DNA of 64,000 nt, from NCBI GenBank assembly GCA_963773055.1, contig CAVYZL010000006.1:1364001-1428000 (forward strand), read 5' to 3'. The stretch comes from PALSA-612 sp963773055. GTDB lineage: Bacteria > Actinomycetota > Thermoleophilia > Gaiellales > Gaiellaceae. Shown one piece after another: positions 18,807-29,101 of this stretch. A program made the position numbers and the translations under genes. Each line of letters opens with the position of its first letter. Within the stretch, counting starts at the first letter, position 1. The notes under the pieces are model-generated. The model did not search any database. It had not been told where the DNA came from and saw only the letters and a program-made list of their open reading frames with translations.

Positions 18807-19727
18807 GTGCTGGAAACAACGCGCCGCTTCCGGGTCGCCGCGGTCACCGCGGCGTTCGCGTCTTGGGCGCTCGTCTGCGTCGGCGGCATCGTGCGGGCCA
18901 GCGAGTCGGGCCTCGGCTGCCCCGATTGGCCCCTGTGCGAAGGACGGCCGATCCCACACGACCGACAGACGTCGCTGATCGAGTTCAGCCACCGTGCGAC
19001 CGCGGCCGTCGTCGCAACGCTCGTCGTGATCGTCGCGGTGATGGCCTGGCGCCACTACCGCGCGCGGCGCGACATCCTCGTCCCCGCGCTCGTCGCGCTC
19101 TGCTTCGTCCCGTTCCAGGCGGTGCTCGGCGCGGTCGTCGTCTGGCTCGAGCTGCCGAGCTGGATCGTCGGTGTCCACTTCGTCGTCGGCATGGTGTTCG
19201 CCGCCGCGACGATCGCGGCCGCGGCCGCTGCTTTCCGGCGCTCGGAGCCGGTCGCTGCGAGAAGCTTCGCAACGCTCGCCCGGTGGACATTGGGCGTCGG
19301 CTTCGCGCTCGTCGTCGCCGGGGCCGTTGTCGTCTCCGCACACGCGGACGAAGCCTGCGGCGAGCAGTGGCCGCTCTGCAACGGCACGTTCGTCTCCGGC
19401 GGAGGAGACGCGGCTGCACAGGTTGTGCACCGCCTGCTCGCGTACACGGTCGCGGGCCTCGCCGCAGCGCTCGCCGTCATGGCCTGGCGCGGCCTCGGGC
19501 CACGCCTGCTCGGCAGTCTGCCGCTGGTCGCCGCGCTCTGCCAGATGGCCATCGGGATCTCGCTCGTCGTCACGGGCAACGACGGCCCACACGAGACGCT
19601 CGAAGCCCTGCACGTCGCCGGCGCGGCGACCGTCTGGGCGCTCCTCGTTGCGCTCGCCGTTTACGCCGTGCCCCGGGCGGCAACAAAGCCTGTGGCCGCT
19701 ATGGTGACGCCGGCTCGCGCACGCTGA
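18807..19727 (+). CDS. ctaA: Heme A synthase (CtaA/COX15)
   Basis: CtaA oxidises the heme O methyl group to make heme A for cytochrome aa3 oxidase. The 306-residue membrane protein has eight predicted helices in two similar halves. Each half carries the conserved pattern: GGIVRASESGLGCPDWPLCEG with HRATAAVVAT in the first, and EACGEQWPLCNG with HRLLAYTVAG and a late EALHVAGAA in the second. The paired cysteines and histidines for heme are present. GTG 18807 was chosen; TTG 18795, overlapping the nrtR stop, is possible. No ctaB or oxidase subunit gene is in the window. Confidence 0.93.
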   Translation: MLETTRRFRVAAVTAAFASWALVCVGGIVRASESGLGCPDWPLCEGRPIPHDRQTSLIEFSHRATAAVVATLVVIVAVMAWRHYRARRDILVPALVALCFVPFQAVLGAVVVWLELPSWIVGVHFVVGMVFAAATIAAAAAAFRRSEPVAARSFATLARWTLGVGFALVVAGAVVVSAHADEACGEQWPLCNGTFVSGGGDAAAQVVHRLLAYTVAGLAAALAVMAWRGLGPRLLGSLPLVAALCQMAIGISLVVTGNDGPHETLEALHVAGAATVWALLVALAVYAVPRAATKPVAAMVTPARAR

Positions 19728-19754
19728 CGGGCCAACCGGATCGAAAGGAGCCTC

Positions 19755-20120
19755 GTGAAACGCACGCTGCTCGCAACGCTCGCGCTCGCCGCCGCGCTCG
19801 TGTTCGGCGCGGTCGCATCCGGCGCGACCACGCTCAGCATCACGGCGCCCAAGTCGGGTGCACTCGCCTTCTCGAAGAAGAAGCTCGTTGCCAACCACGG
19901 CAAGGTGACGATCAAGATGCTCAACCTCCAGCTCCTGAAGCACGACGTCGCGATCAAGAAGACGAAGTCGGCGAAGAAGCCGATCGCGAAGGGTCAGGAG
20001 GTCGGCAAGGGGAAGGTCTCGAAGGTGACGGCTACCCTCGCGAAGGGGAAGTACATCTTCTACTGCACGGTCCCCGGCCACGAGGCCGGCGGCATGTGGG
20101 GCGTCCTGACCGTTAAGTAA
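19755..20120 (+). CDS. Exported cupredoxin (plastocyanin-like)
   Basis: This 121-residue protein has a signal peptide (MKRTLLATLALAAALVFGAV, cleavage near ASG-A). The type I copper ligands are in the expected order: His in LLKHDV and Cys-His-Met in YCTVPGHEAGGMWG (C-x4-H-x4-M). It is therefore a small blue-copper electron carrier outside the membrane. The GTG start at 19755 has AAGGAG seven bases upstream. The neighbouring ctaA suggests a role near the respiratory chain, but that link is only by proximity. Confidence 0.9.
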   Translation: MKRTLLATLALAAALVFGAVASGATTLSITAPKSGALAFSKKKLVANHGKVTIKMLNLQLLKHDVAIKKTKSAKKPIAKGQEVGKGKVSKVTATLAKGKYIFYCTVPGHEAGGMWGVLTVK

Positions 20121-20125
20121 CGAAT

Positions 20126-20153
20126 GCGGGGCCGGCAACGGCCGGCCTTCCGC
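20126..20153. terminator. Hairpin between convergent genes
   Basis: A perfect 7-bp GC stem (GGCCGGC, loop AACG, GCCGGCC) lies in the 39-bp gap between the cupredoxin stop and the class II aldolase stop. A clear U-run is missing, so termination strength is uncertain. Confidence 0.5.
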
Positions 20154-20159
20154 AATCCA

Positions 20160-21260
20160 CTACGACATGGGGATCTCGCGCAGCACACGCGGCTCGATGC
20201 GGTCGAGAATCTCCTCGAGGCTCGGGCCGGTGACCGTGATGCCGTGGTTGCGGAGGCCGACGATCGCGTGCGCAGGGTCGTCGTCCTCGCGGACGAGCTG
20301 CGCGACGCTGCGCGCGAGCTCCTCCGTGCCGCACGGGTAGTTGACATCCGTCGCCTCGATCCCGTCCACCCAGGCGTGGACGTGGACGATCGCGCCGACC
20401 TCCGGGTGCTCCTGGTAGATCATCCAGTGCTCGATCGCGTCCACGGACACGCGCCGCGGCTCGACACCGGGCGGGACGCTCAGCACCATGCGGCCGTTCT
20501 CCGCATCGTAATCCGAGACGAGCAGGATGTCGCGGCCGGGGATGTCGAGCTTCGTCTTGTCGACGCCGCTGGCGCTCATCCAGAAGCGGTCGTCGTCCAG
20601 CCGCGCGGAGAGGTTGCCGTACGACAGCCCGCCGATCCCGTACAGGCGCTTGACGTGGCGAAGCTCCCGCTCGGTCAGGAGGTCCTCGATCGGGAACGGG
20701 TTCGGCAGGAGGTCGAGCGCGCCGAGCCGGACGCCCGCCTCACGAATCGACTCCGTGATCTCGTCGCCGTCCCACAGCTCCGGCTCGAGGTCGGGACGGA
20801 ACTCGTTGTCGATCACGAGGCGCGAGCTCGCGAGCGGAACCAGGCGCTCGATGACCATGCGTGCGAGCTCTTCCTCCGAACCTGCGTGGACGCCGTAGTG
20901 CCCGCGCTCCATGGTCGTGAACCACGCGCCTTCGCCGGGCACGTAGTCGAGGACGAGGTTCGCGAGCGCGCGCAGCAGCATCGGATAGTCGGCGCGCAGA
21001 GACTCCTCGATCGGCTCGGGGTGCTCCCCGCGCTCGAAGACAGCGAGCACGTAGGTGCCGCGCGCCCCGCGCCGGAACGGCTTCGCGTCGTCGGGGTCGA
21101 CGAGGCTGAGCACGAGGTTCGCGTCGCGTGCGTCGCCGTCCGCGTGTGCGAAGCCCGCGCGTTCGAGCTCGGCGCCGAGCAGCTCGGCAAAACGGCCGAG
21201 CGCAGGCGTCGGCGCGTCGCCGAAGAACGCGTACTCCATAGCTCTCGGGTCGTCCGGCAC
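20160..21260 (-). CDS. Class II aldolase/adducin family protein with N-terminal extension
   Basis: The C-terminal half (about residues 195-366) is a class II aldolase/adducin domain. It has the zinc histidines in HVHAW and RNHG and the substrate segments GNLSARLDDDRFWMSASGVDK and TEELARSVAQLV. The first roughly 190 residues form an unrelated domain with no motif that I recognise (FAELLGAELERAGF ... NLVLSLVDPDDAKPF). Family members act on sugar phosphates such as fuculose-1-phosphate or ribulose-5-phosphate; the substrate here is unknown. The GTG at 21260 is five bases from the copD stop; ATG 21239 is an alternative. Confidence 0.85.
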   Translation of the reverse strand: MPDDPRAMEYAFFGDAPTPALGRFAELLGAELERAGFAHADGDARDANLVLSLVDPDDAKPFRRGARGTYVLAVFERGEHPEPIEESLRADYPMLLRALANLVLDYVPGEGAWFTTMERGHYGVHAGSEEELARMVIERLVPLASSRLVIDNEFRPDLEPELWDGDEITESIREAGVRLGALDLLPNPFPIEDLLTERELRHVKRLYGIGGLSYGNLSARLDDDRFWMSASGVDKTKLDIPGRDILLVSDYDAENGRMVLSVPPGVEPRRVSVDAIEHWMIYQEHPEVGAIVHVHAWVDGIEATDVNYPCGTEELARSVAQLVREDDDPAHAIVGLRNHGITVTGPSLEEILDRIEPRVLREIPMS

Positions 21261-21264
21261 AGCC

Positions 21265-21723
21265 CTACGATAAATGCCCGAGCACGACTCCGAGCGTGGG
21301 CACGGTCAACGTGAGCGCGAAGTTCAGCCAGCCGACGACGACGAGCGGCCGTCGCGAGCGCTGAGGCGCTCCTTCGCGGATCTCCCGTGCCAGCCGCGGG
21401 CCGAGGACAAAGTCGTGGAGCAGAGCTCCGATGATCAACGCGGCAACCGCAGAGATCTTGACTGCGAGCACCCAGTCGAAGCGCGTCGTCGCGCCGTCGA
21501 ACGCGTTGTCGTCGGACGCGAGCTTGATGCCGGTGACGACGGCGACGCCCATCGCGCTCCAGCCGAACAGCCGCCAGCCGCGCCCGAGCGCGCGCAGCGC
21601 CTTCGCCCGTTCCGCGCCCTCGAGCATTCGCGCCTGCGGGACGGCGACGAAGACGAGGATCACGGTTCCGCCGACCCAGATGCAGGCCGCGAGCACGTGC
21701 AGGACGTTGAAGACGACGTCCAT
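21265..21723 (-). CDS. CopD family integral membrane protein
   Basis: The 152-residue protein has four predicted membrane helices and the CopD-like pattern: LHVLAACIWVGGTVIL in the first helix, the charged segment RALGRGWRLFGWSAMGV, a third helix with LAVKISAVAALIIGALLHDF, and a last helix with LTLTVPTLGVVLGHL. Histidines in helices 1, 3 and 4 fit a heme or copper site. Family members take part in copper uptake or are di-heme proteins. The gene continues the minus-strand run with the aldolase gene. Confidence 0.82.
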   Translation of the reverse strand: MDVVFNVLHVLAACIWVGGTVILVFVAVPQARMLEGAERAKALRALGRGWRLFGWSAMGVAVVTGIKLASDDNAFDGATTRFDWVLAVKISAVAALIIGALLHDFVLGPRLAREIREGAPQRSRRPLVVVGWLNFALTLTVPTLGVVLGHLS

Positions 21724-21739
21724 CGAGCGGTGGAGGAGG

Positions 21740-21940
21740 CTACGCGGCCGTCAACTCGCGCGCGAGCGCATCCGTGAGCTCGCCGATCACGCCCGTTCCG
21801 TCGAGCGCCGCGACGCGGAAGTGTCGATCGCTGCCCACGCGCACGAGCAGCGTCGGGCGCCGCCCGAGCCGCTCGGCACCCACTGTCGCGAGACGGAACG
21901 CGGCGACGTCCGTATAGGCCACGTCGATTCCGGCTCGCAA
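21740..21940 (-). CDS. Small protein of unknown function, 5' end uncertain
   Basis: From TTG 21940 the frame gives 66 residues (MRAGIDVAYTDVAAFRLATV ... ALARELTAA). The same frame upstream stays open to about 22060 and also looks coding (VVWREASGPIHAGSLRLG, PTAFTLDGTAAGL), but it contains no ATG, GTG or TTG. A lost start by sequence error is therefore likely, and the real protein is probably about 100 residues. The pattern is that of a small beta-rich domain; no family is recognised. It lies 16 bases upstream of copD on the same strand. Confidence 0.5.
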   Translation of the reverse strand: MRAGIDVAYTDVAAFRLATVGAERLGRRPTLLVRVGSDRHFRVAALDGTGVIGELTDALARELTAA

Positions 21941-22134
21941 GCCAGCCGCGGTGCCGTCGAGCGTGAAGGCCGTCGGCCCGAGCCGGAGCGAGCCCGCATG
22001 GATGGGGCCTGAGGCTTCCCGCCAGACGACGGGCCAGATGGGATCGTGAGCGGCGATACGGGTATCGTCAGCCCGCGCCGCGCCGCCCGCATCCGCAAGA
22101 GGTCACACGGCGCACTCAGCGAAAACCCGTACCC

Positions 22135-23181
22135 ATGCCCCGACTCGTCCTCGCTTTTGTCATCGCGCTGTCGCTCTGCGCGTCCGCCGCTGCCGGCAAA
22201 CCGCCGCCGTCGTTCGACCTGGCTGCAGTCGGAGACATGGCGATGGCGCCGTCGTCCGATCCCGGCGCGTTCTTCGACGCGGCCCTCCGCCACCGGTTGG
22301 CTGGGGACGAGACGCTCGGAAACCTCGAGGGCACCCTCGCGACCGGGGGCTCGTCGAAGTGCGGCGCCGGCAGCGAGAACTGCTTCGCCTTTCGCGCTCC
22401 CCCGTCCTACGGCCGGGTGCTCCGCAAGGCCGGCTTCACGATCGTGAACGTCGCGAACAACCACGCGCTCGACTACGGCGAGACGGGGCAGGCGGAGACG
22501 CTCGCAGCGGTCAGGGCCGCCGGCTTGCGCCACACGGGCAGGCCGGGCGAGATTGCATATCTCGAGAAGGGCGGCACGCGGATCGCGCTGATCGGCGTCG
22601 CGCCCTACGACTGGGCTCAGGATCTCCGCGACATCGACGGCGCCGTGCGACTCGTGCGCAAGGCGGACCGGAAGGCGGATGTCGTGATCGTGACGATGCA
22701 CGCGGGTGCCGAAGGGCAGGACGAGCAGCACGTCCACGCGGGCACGGAGACGTTCCTCGGCGAGAACCGCGGGAACCCGGAGGCGTTCGCCCGCGCAGTG
22801 ATTCGCGCTGGCGCAGACGCCGTGATCGGCCACGGCCCGCACGTCCTACGCGGGCTCGAGTGGTACAAGGGGCGGCCGATCGCCTACAGCCTGGGCAACT
22901 TCCTCGGCAACGGCACGCTCTCGACGGCGGGCGTCTCCGGCGTCAGCGCGATCCTCCACCTGACACTGCGCCGCGACGGGTCGTTCGTCCGCGGCTCGCT
23001 CGTGCCCGTGCAGCTGACGGCCGGCGGGCTGCCCCGGATCGACCCGCGAAAGCAGGCGCTGACAATCCTCCGCAACCTCTCGCGCGAGGACTTCCACGGT
23101 CACGCGATGCGCGTCTCGAAGACCGGCGCAGCTCCTCCCGCCTGCCTGGCGCACCGGGTAGCGGCCGTCCATCATCTCGCC
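22135..23181 (+). CDS. CapA family metallophosphatase-like protein
   Basis: The product belongs to the CapA/PgsA (poly-gamma-glutamate capsule) family. It has a signal peptide (MPRLVLAFVIALSLCASAAA) and the family motifs AVGDMAMAP, GNLEGTL, NVANNHALDYG, VTMHAGAEG and HGPHVLRGLEWYKGRPIAYSLGNF, which hold metal ligands of the calcineurin-like fold. It acts outside the cell. No stop codon separates it from the cyclase domain that begins near 23182. A stop in another frame (TAG 23158-23160) suggests that a lost base removed the natural end, so the fusion is probably not real. No capBC-type ligase genes are nearby, so capsule synthesis is not supported. Confidence 0.85.
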
Positions 23182-25659
23182 GTGCACACAGATCTCCCAT
23201 CGGGCACGGTGACGTTCCTCTTCACCGACGTCGAGGGCTCCACCAGGTTGCTGCTCGAGCTCGGTGCCGAGAGGTACGCCGAGGCTCTCGCGGAGCATCG
23301 CGGGACGATTCGCGATGTCTGCCTGGCCGAGGACGGGGTCGAGGTGGACACGCAGGGCGACGCGTTCTTCTTCGCCTTCCCCACTGCACCGGGTGCGCTC
23401 GCGGCGGCATCCGCGATGACGGAGGCGCTCGCCGCCGGCCCGATCCGCGTGCGAGCGGGGCTGCACACGGGAACGCCGCTACTCACGGACGAGGGTTACG
23501 TCGGAGACGACGTTCACCGGGCGGCGCGGATCGCCGCAGCAGGCCACGGCGGCCAGGTGCTCGTGTCGGCCGCCACGGCCAGCCTCGTCGAAACGACGCT
23601 CGCCGACCTCGGCGAGCACCGCTTCAAGGACCTCGCGGCGCCCGAGCGCGTCTACCAGCTCGGGGACGGGACCTTTCCTCCGCTCAAGTCGCTCTACCGG
23701 ACGAACCTCCCGGTACCGGCCACGCCGTTCTTCGGCCGCGAGCACGAGCTCGCCGAGATCGCCGGCCTCCTTCAGAACAGACGCGCGCTTGGTCACGCTC
23801 ACAGGCCCCGGGGGAACGGGCAAGACGCGGCTTGCGATCCACGCCGCGGCCGAGGCGGGCGAGTCGTTCCCCGAGGGCATCTGGTGGGTTCCGCTGTCGT
23901 CGCTCCGTGATGCGCGGCTCGTAACGTCGGCGGTCGCGCAGGCGCTCTCCGTCGACGAAGAGCCGGGCAAGGAGCTCGTCGAGAGCGTGGCGGCGCGGCT
24001 TTCAGGTTGGCGTGCGCTCCTCCTGCTCGACAACGCGGAGCACCTGATGCCCGAGGTGGCCTCGCGAATCGCCGAGCTCCGCGACGTACCGGGCCCGACG
24101 CTGGTCGTGACGAGCCGCGAGCGGCTGCAGCTCCAGGGCGAGCACGTGTACTCGGTGCCTTCGCTGGCCGAACGGGAGGCGGTCGAGCTGTTCCTCACCC
24201 GTGCGCTGGCGCTCGGCTCCGAAAGTCAGGAGAGCGAGTCGGTCGCCGGAGCTCTGCGCGCGGCTGGACAACCTGCCTCTGGCCCTCGAGCTGGCGGCCG
24301 CGCGTACCGTCGTCTTCTCCCCAGAGCAGCTCGTCGAGCGCTCTGGCGCAGCGCCTCGACCTGCTCAAGGCCGGGAGGGACGCAGATCCTCGACAGCAGA
24401 CGCTGCGCGCAACCATCGAGTGGTCGTACGACCTGCTCGAGGCCGAGGAGCAGCGGCTGTTCCGCGCCCTGTCCGTGTTCACCGGTGGCTGCTCGTACGA
24501 GGCAGCCGAGGCTGTCTGCGACGCCGATCCGGACACGCTGCAGTCACTCCTCGACAAGAGCCTCCTCCGGCGGCGCGACGAGCCTCCGCGCTTCTGGATG
24601 CTCGAGACGATCAACGAGCTCGCAGCTGAGCGGTTGGCGGCGGAGGCAGAAGACGCCGAGCTACGCCGCCGACACGCCGAGCACTACCTCGCGATCGCCC
24701 TTTCGGCCAACCTCGCACCGGACGTCGAGGGGCCGATGCGGCACGACCTCGTCATCCCGGAACGAGACAACATGCGGGCGGCTCTCGCCTGGGCGCTCGA
24801 CAACGACGTGGAGCTTGGGCTCGAGCTCGTCGTAGCGCTCGAGAACTTCTGGGCCACGAACGCCCCGCACGAGGGCATCGAGTGGGCACAGAAGCTCCTG
24901 ACGAGCGCTCCGCTCGACGCCGTCGCGCCGGCGCTTTCGGCGCTCTCCGCGTCCAAGGAGGCATGGAGAACATCCTCGGCCAGCTCGAGCTCGCGGACCA
25001 GCACTTCGAGGAAGCACTGGCCATAGCTCGCGAGCTCGGGGACGAGCTGGGTGCCGCCATCCTCCTGCATCGTCTCGCAACGTCGGCCGTGCAGCGAGGC
25101 GATATGGAGCGGGTGCGTGCGCTCGCGGAGGAAGCCCTGGCCGGCTTCCGGCACGTAGGCTTCGAGAAGGGAGAGACACAGGCGCTGACGTCGCTGGCAG
25201 AGGTGGCGGAGGCAGAAGGTGATCTCGAGCGTGCGCTCGAGCTCCTCGATGAGGCCCGCGGGTTCGCCGAGTCCTCCGGCTTTCGCTGGTGGCTCGCCGG
25301 CGTCTCTGCGCGGATCAGCCTCGCTGTCGCTCGAGCTCGGTCGCCTCGATGAAGCCCGGCAGAGCGTCGAACAGGCGCTTGTGCTGTCGCAGGCGATGCG
25401 GGACCGGAGCGCCATGCTCTACGAGCTCGCGCTGACCGCGGAGATCGATGCACGCGCGGGCGCGCTGGAGCGGGCTGGGTTGCTTCGTGGAGCGGTCGAT
25501 GCAGAGACGGCGCGAGCACCGGCCGTCCGCTGGCTGCATGCCCGGCCGCTGCTGTCAGAGTCGCAGCCGGCACCCGACGAGGCGGTAGCCCGCGGCCGCG
25601 AGCTCTCGCTCGACGACGCCGTCGCGCTCGCGCTCGGGGACGCCGCCGCCGCTACTTGA
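23182..25659 (+). CDS. Adenylate cyclase-STAND ATPase-TPR regulator (multiply frameshifted)
   Basis: The GTG at 23182 begins the usual start of this class (DLPSGTVTFLFTDVEGST). The class III cyclase domain follows (EVDTQGDAFFFAF, GDDVHRAARIAAAG), then a predicted ATPase (LVTLTGPGGTGKTRLAI, LLLLDNAEHL, a TSRERLQ sensor segment) and TPR-like repeats. Frame changes are needed near 23788, 24245, 24345, 24950 and 25325 to join the parts; the sum is about 825 residues, normal for the class. The N-terminal frame is continuous with CapA, probably artificially. Such proteins act as signal-responsive regulators, with no known ligand. The stop overlaps the convergent transporter gene. Confidence 0.8.
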
Positions 25660-26600
25660 CGAGGTCGGTCGCCTTGAATCCCTGGCGGGATCACGCCGAA
25701 CTCGGCGAAGGCGTCGAGCCAAGGCTGTGCCAGCGACGGGCGGAGCCGCGTCCCGAACCTCGTCCTGTTCATCTTCGCTATCACCTTCGCGTCGATGGGC
25801 ACGTACTTCGCGAGGATCTTCGCGCTCGCGGCGTCGTTCTTGTCCTGATTCGCCCAGACGGCGGCATTCTGGACGGCGTTCCGAAACCGAGCGATGAGGT
25901 TCGCGTCGACGTCGGCTCGCGCCACCCAGAAGGTCAGCAGGCAGTCCTTCGAGCACACGGCGTTGAAAGGGTAGGCGGTGACCTTCAGGCCTTGCTGCTG
26001 AGCCATGGTCAGAAACGGCTCGGGCATGAATGCGGCGTCGACCGAGCCGCCCGACAACGAGGCGAGCATGTCGACGAACGGGATGTACTTGATCGTCACA
26101 TCGTCCTTCGAGACGCCGCCCGTCTTCAGCCACTTGAGCACGCCAATCTCGGCGATCGTGTTGGGGCTGTCGATCAGGATCGTCTTGCCGACGAGGTCGC
26201 GGGGCTTCTTGATGGATCTGCCCTTGCCGGAGACGAGCGCGGACGTCGGGTTCTTCGGCTCGTACAGCGCTCCGGCAGCGACGACCTTGATCGGGGCACC
26301 CTTGGACTTGAGCAAGGCGGCAGCGCCGGCGTGCGAGCCGGCGAACTGCACGCGCCCGGACAAGAGCGCAGCCGCGTTCGCCGCGGGATCGTTGCCCGAG
26401 CACCATCTCCGCGTCGATGCCCTGCTTCGTGAACATGCCGCGGTGCTTCGCGTACGCCACGAGCACAGCGGGCTCGGCCGGCAGGAACACGACCTTGATC
26501 TTCGATAGCTCGGCCGGACGGCCAGAAGCAGAGGACGCGGCGGTGCCCAGGACGACAGCGCCCAAGAGGGCAACGAGCACGGCTCCTCTGCGCGAGTCAT
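25652..26600 (-). CDS. ABC transporter substrate-binding protein, SsuA/THI5-like (frameshifted)
   Basis: The extracytoplasmic binding protein has a signal peptide (RRGAVLVALLGAVVLGTAA) and an NMT1/THI5-like fold: KIKVVFLPAEPAVLVAYAKHRGMFTKQGIDAEMVL, then LLSGRVQFAGSHAGAAAL, DLVGKTILIDSPNTIAEIG and MPEPFLTMAQQQGLKV. Frameshifts lie near 26395 (after EMVL), near 26590 (signal peptide versus ATG frame) and near 25684. After the last one the protein ends properly in FKATDLVK. Nitrate, sulfonate, taurine or thiamine-precursor uptake are the usual jobs of the family; the ligand cannot be told here. It heads downstream of the ATPase gene in a four-gene importer cluster. Confidence 0.85.
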
Positions 26601-26666
26601 GGGGCTGAATCGTACCTCCAACGTCGGCAACGAGGGAAGCGTGCGGACACTCGTACAACGGAGCTG

Positions 26667-27507
26667 TCACCCAGCACTCGTCGACGGGTTTCGCCCGGTG
26701 CCGTCGGAGCTGCTCGACGCGGCTGCCGGCGGCTGCCGGTAGGCAGCGATCAGCGCATGGAGCTCGTTGCGGAGTGCGAGGAACTGCGGCGAGCTCTTCG
26801 TCTCTGTCTGCTCTCGAGGTCGAGGTAGTGGCACATCGACCGAGGCCACGATGCGCCCGGGCGTGCCGCTGAGCACGAGCACGCGGTCGGCGAGGTAGAC
26901 GGCCTCGTCGATGTCGTGCGTCACGTGGACGATGGTGACGTCCCTCTCCTCCTGTTCGTGAAGGCGAAGGACGAGGTCCTGGAGCTCGACCCGTGTGAGG
27001 GCGTCGACCGAGGCGAACGGCTCGTCGAGCAGGAGGATCTCCGGCCGGGAGACGAGCGCGCGGGCGATCGCCACGCGTTGCTGCATCCCGCCCGAGAGCT
27101 GCCATGGGTACTTCCTGCCAACGCCCTCGAGGCCCACCTCGGCTCAGGACGCGCTCGACATGCGCGTGCTTCTCCGCCTTCGTCACGCGCTCGCGACGCA
27201 GCGGAAACATGACGTTTCGCGTGACGTTTAGCCATGGGAAGAGCGAGCGGCTGTAGTCCTGGAAGACGATGGCCGCCTCTCGCGGCGGCCCCGAGACGAG
27301 GCGGCCGTCGAGGTGGACGCTGCCGGCTGTCGGCAGCGTCAGTCCACAAAGCAGCCGTAGGAGGGTGGTCTTCCCCACACCCGACGCGCCGACGATTGCG
27401 AGCAGCTCGCTCTCCAGTACGTCGAACGTCAGGCCGGCAATCGCAGCAGGTCCTGCCTCCGAGTAGCGCTTCTCGAGATCCGCGACCCGCAGGACCGGCT
27501 CACTCAC
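26667..27507 (-). CDS. ABC transporter ATP-binding protein, SsuB/TauB type (frameshifted)
   Basis: The ATPase energises the importer whose other parts flank it. It has Walker A (GASGVGKTT, about residue 42), the Q-loop (IVFQDYSRSLFPW), the ABC signature (LSGGMQQRVAIARAL), Walker B (ILLLDEPFASVD) and the H-loop (VTHDIDEAVYLAD). A single-base shift near 27130, just before the signature motif, divides the gene. Conceptual length about 280 residues. The GTG at 27507 overlaps the end of the permease gene at 27500, and TTG 27510 is also possible. Confidence 0.9.
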
Positions 27508-28277
27508 CAACCGCTCCGTAATGCCAGGCGAGGACGCGGCGCTCCACGAGGAGGAAGAGCCTGTTGAGGACGTATCCGAGCAGGCCCAGGAAGAGGATGC
27601 CGGCGTACAGCGCGGGGTAGTCGAACGTGGACTGCTGGATGATCAGGTAGTAGCCGAGGCCGTTCGACTCGCCCACGAACTCCGAGACGATGACGAGCAC
27701 GAGCCCCGAGCGACACGGCGATGCGCAGGCCAGCCATGATCGAGGGCAACGCCCCCGGCAGGTAGATCCGCACGATGCGCTCCAGCCGCCCCACGTGCAG
27801 CATCGACGCGGTGTCCCTCACCTCCAGCGGAATGCCTCGCACGCCCTCGGAGGTGTTGACGAGGATCGGGAAGCAGAGGCCGACGGCGATGACCGCGATG
27901 CGCGACGCATCGCCGACCCCGAGGAGGACGAAGACGGCTGGCACGATCGCAATCGCCGGCACCGCTCGCAGGCATTCGAGAAAGGGATCGAGCGTGCGCC
28001 GCGCAGCGTGCGATGTTCCGACGAGCAACCCGATGGAGATGCCGATCACGGCAGCTATGGCGAAGCCGACCGCGTAGCGCTTCATGCTCTCGCCCACCTC
28101 CGACAAGAAGTCCGACGTCGGCCAGACGTCCCACGCTTTCGCTGCCACTTCGCTCGCCGTTGGCACGAGGAAGGAGTTCGCGGCCCGGGCCCAGAGCTGC
28201 CAGATACCGAGGACGGCGAGAAAGACGAGGACGCCGAGAGCGGGCCCGACGAAGCGGCGAGCCGTTGACGCCTTCAC
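27500..28277 (-). CDS. ABC transporter permease, SsuC/TauC type (frameshifted)
   Basis: This is a BPD-type membrane subunit with six helices and the EAA-like loop (EVRDTASMLHVGRLERIVRIYLPGALPSIMAGLRIA). A frame change near 27705 separates the last roughly 65 residues (LVIVSEFVGESNGLGYYLI ... LVERRVLAWHYG), which are typical of SsuC. The GTG start overlaps the stop of the next permease (GTGA), showing translational coupling. Two different permeases in one such operon suggest a heterodimeric membrane channel. Confidence 0.88.
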
Positions 28278-29038
28278 TGCGTCGACCGCTCCTCCCCGGC
28301 CCAGAAGAGCGTACGCCGCTGAACGGCGCGCAACCCCACGTTGACCGCGAAGCCGATCAGGGCTACGAGCACGACTGCGGCGTAGAGCTCCGGAATCTGG
28401 AGCGTCTGCCATCGGTCATCCATGTAATCGCCGATGCCGCCTGCGCCCGTGAGGAACTCGGCCGTCACGCACACGACGAGCGCGATCGCGGCGCTGACAC
28501 GGATCCCGGACAAGATGCTGGGGAGCGCCGCCGGTAGCGTCACCCGGAGGAGCCTCCCGAAGCGGCCCACGCCGGAGACTCTCGCCACGTCGTGAAGCAT
28601 GCGGTCAGAACCGCGAACGCCGTAGATCGTGTTGATGAGGATCGGCCAGACAGCCGCGAACGCCACGACGAAGCGGTGGGCGGCGATCCCGAAGGGCCCG
28701 AAGAACACGATCGCCAGGGGAATCAGCGCGACGGCCGGGATCGGGCGCAGGAACTCGATCACGAACGACGAGGCGTCGAGCAACGTCCGCGAGCTGCCGA
28801 TCAGGACGCCTGCGGTGACGCCGATGAGGATCGCGAGCGCCAGCCCTTCGAGATATGCATGGAGCGTGAAGCCGATCTCGCCCGACAGCGTCCCATTCGC
28901 CAGCTCGTCGTAGAGGGCGCGGAGCGTCGACGACGGCGTCGCGATGCTCTGCTCGTAGTCGAACGCGCGGACACCCGCTTCCACGAGCAACGCGACGAAG
29001 ACGACGAAGAACCAGCCCACGACGTTCACGCGCTTCAC
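28274..29038 (-). CDS. ABC transporter permease, SsuC/TauC type
   Basis: The second permease of the importer is intact. It has six predicted helices, the EAA-like loop (DRMLHDVARVSGVGRFGRLLRVTLPAALPSILSGIR) and the final MDDRWQTLQIPELYAAVVLVALIGFAVN segment of the family. The GTG at 29038 (VKRVNVVGWFFVV) was chosen as a natural start before the first helix; a TTG at 29074 is also in frame. It is the first gene of the importer operon and faces the hydrolase-cyclase gene. Confidence 0.88.
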   Translation of the reverse strand: MKRVNVVGWFFVVFVALLVEAGVRAFDYEQSIATPSSTLRALYDELANGTLSGEIGFTLHAYLEGLALAILIGVTAGVLIGSSRTLLDASSFVIEFLRPIPAVALIPLAIVFFGPFGIAAHRFVVAFAAVWPILINTIYGVRGSDRMLHDVARVSGVGRFGRLLRVTLPAALPSILSGIRVSAAIALVVCVTAEFLTGAGGIGDYMDDRWQTLQIPELYAAVVLVALIGFAVNVGLRAVQRRTLFWAGEERSTQ

Positions 29039-29101
29039 GGAGCGGACTATCGCTTGGCCCTCGGCGGGGCACAAGTGCGCTTACGCAAGAATGAGACCAC
29101 C

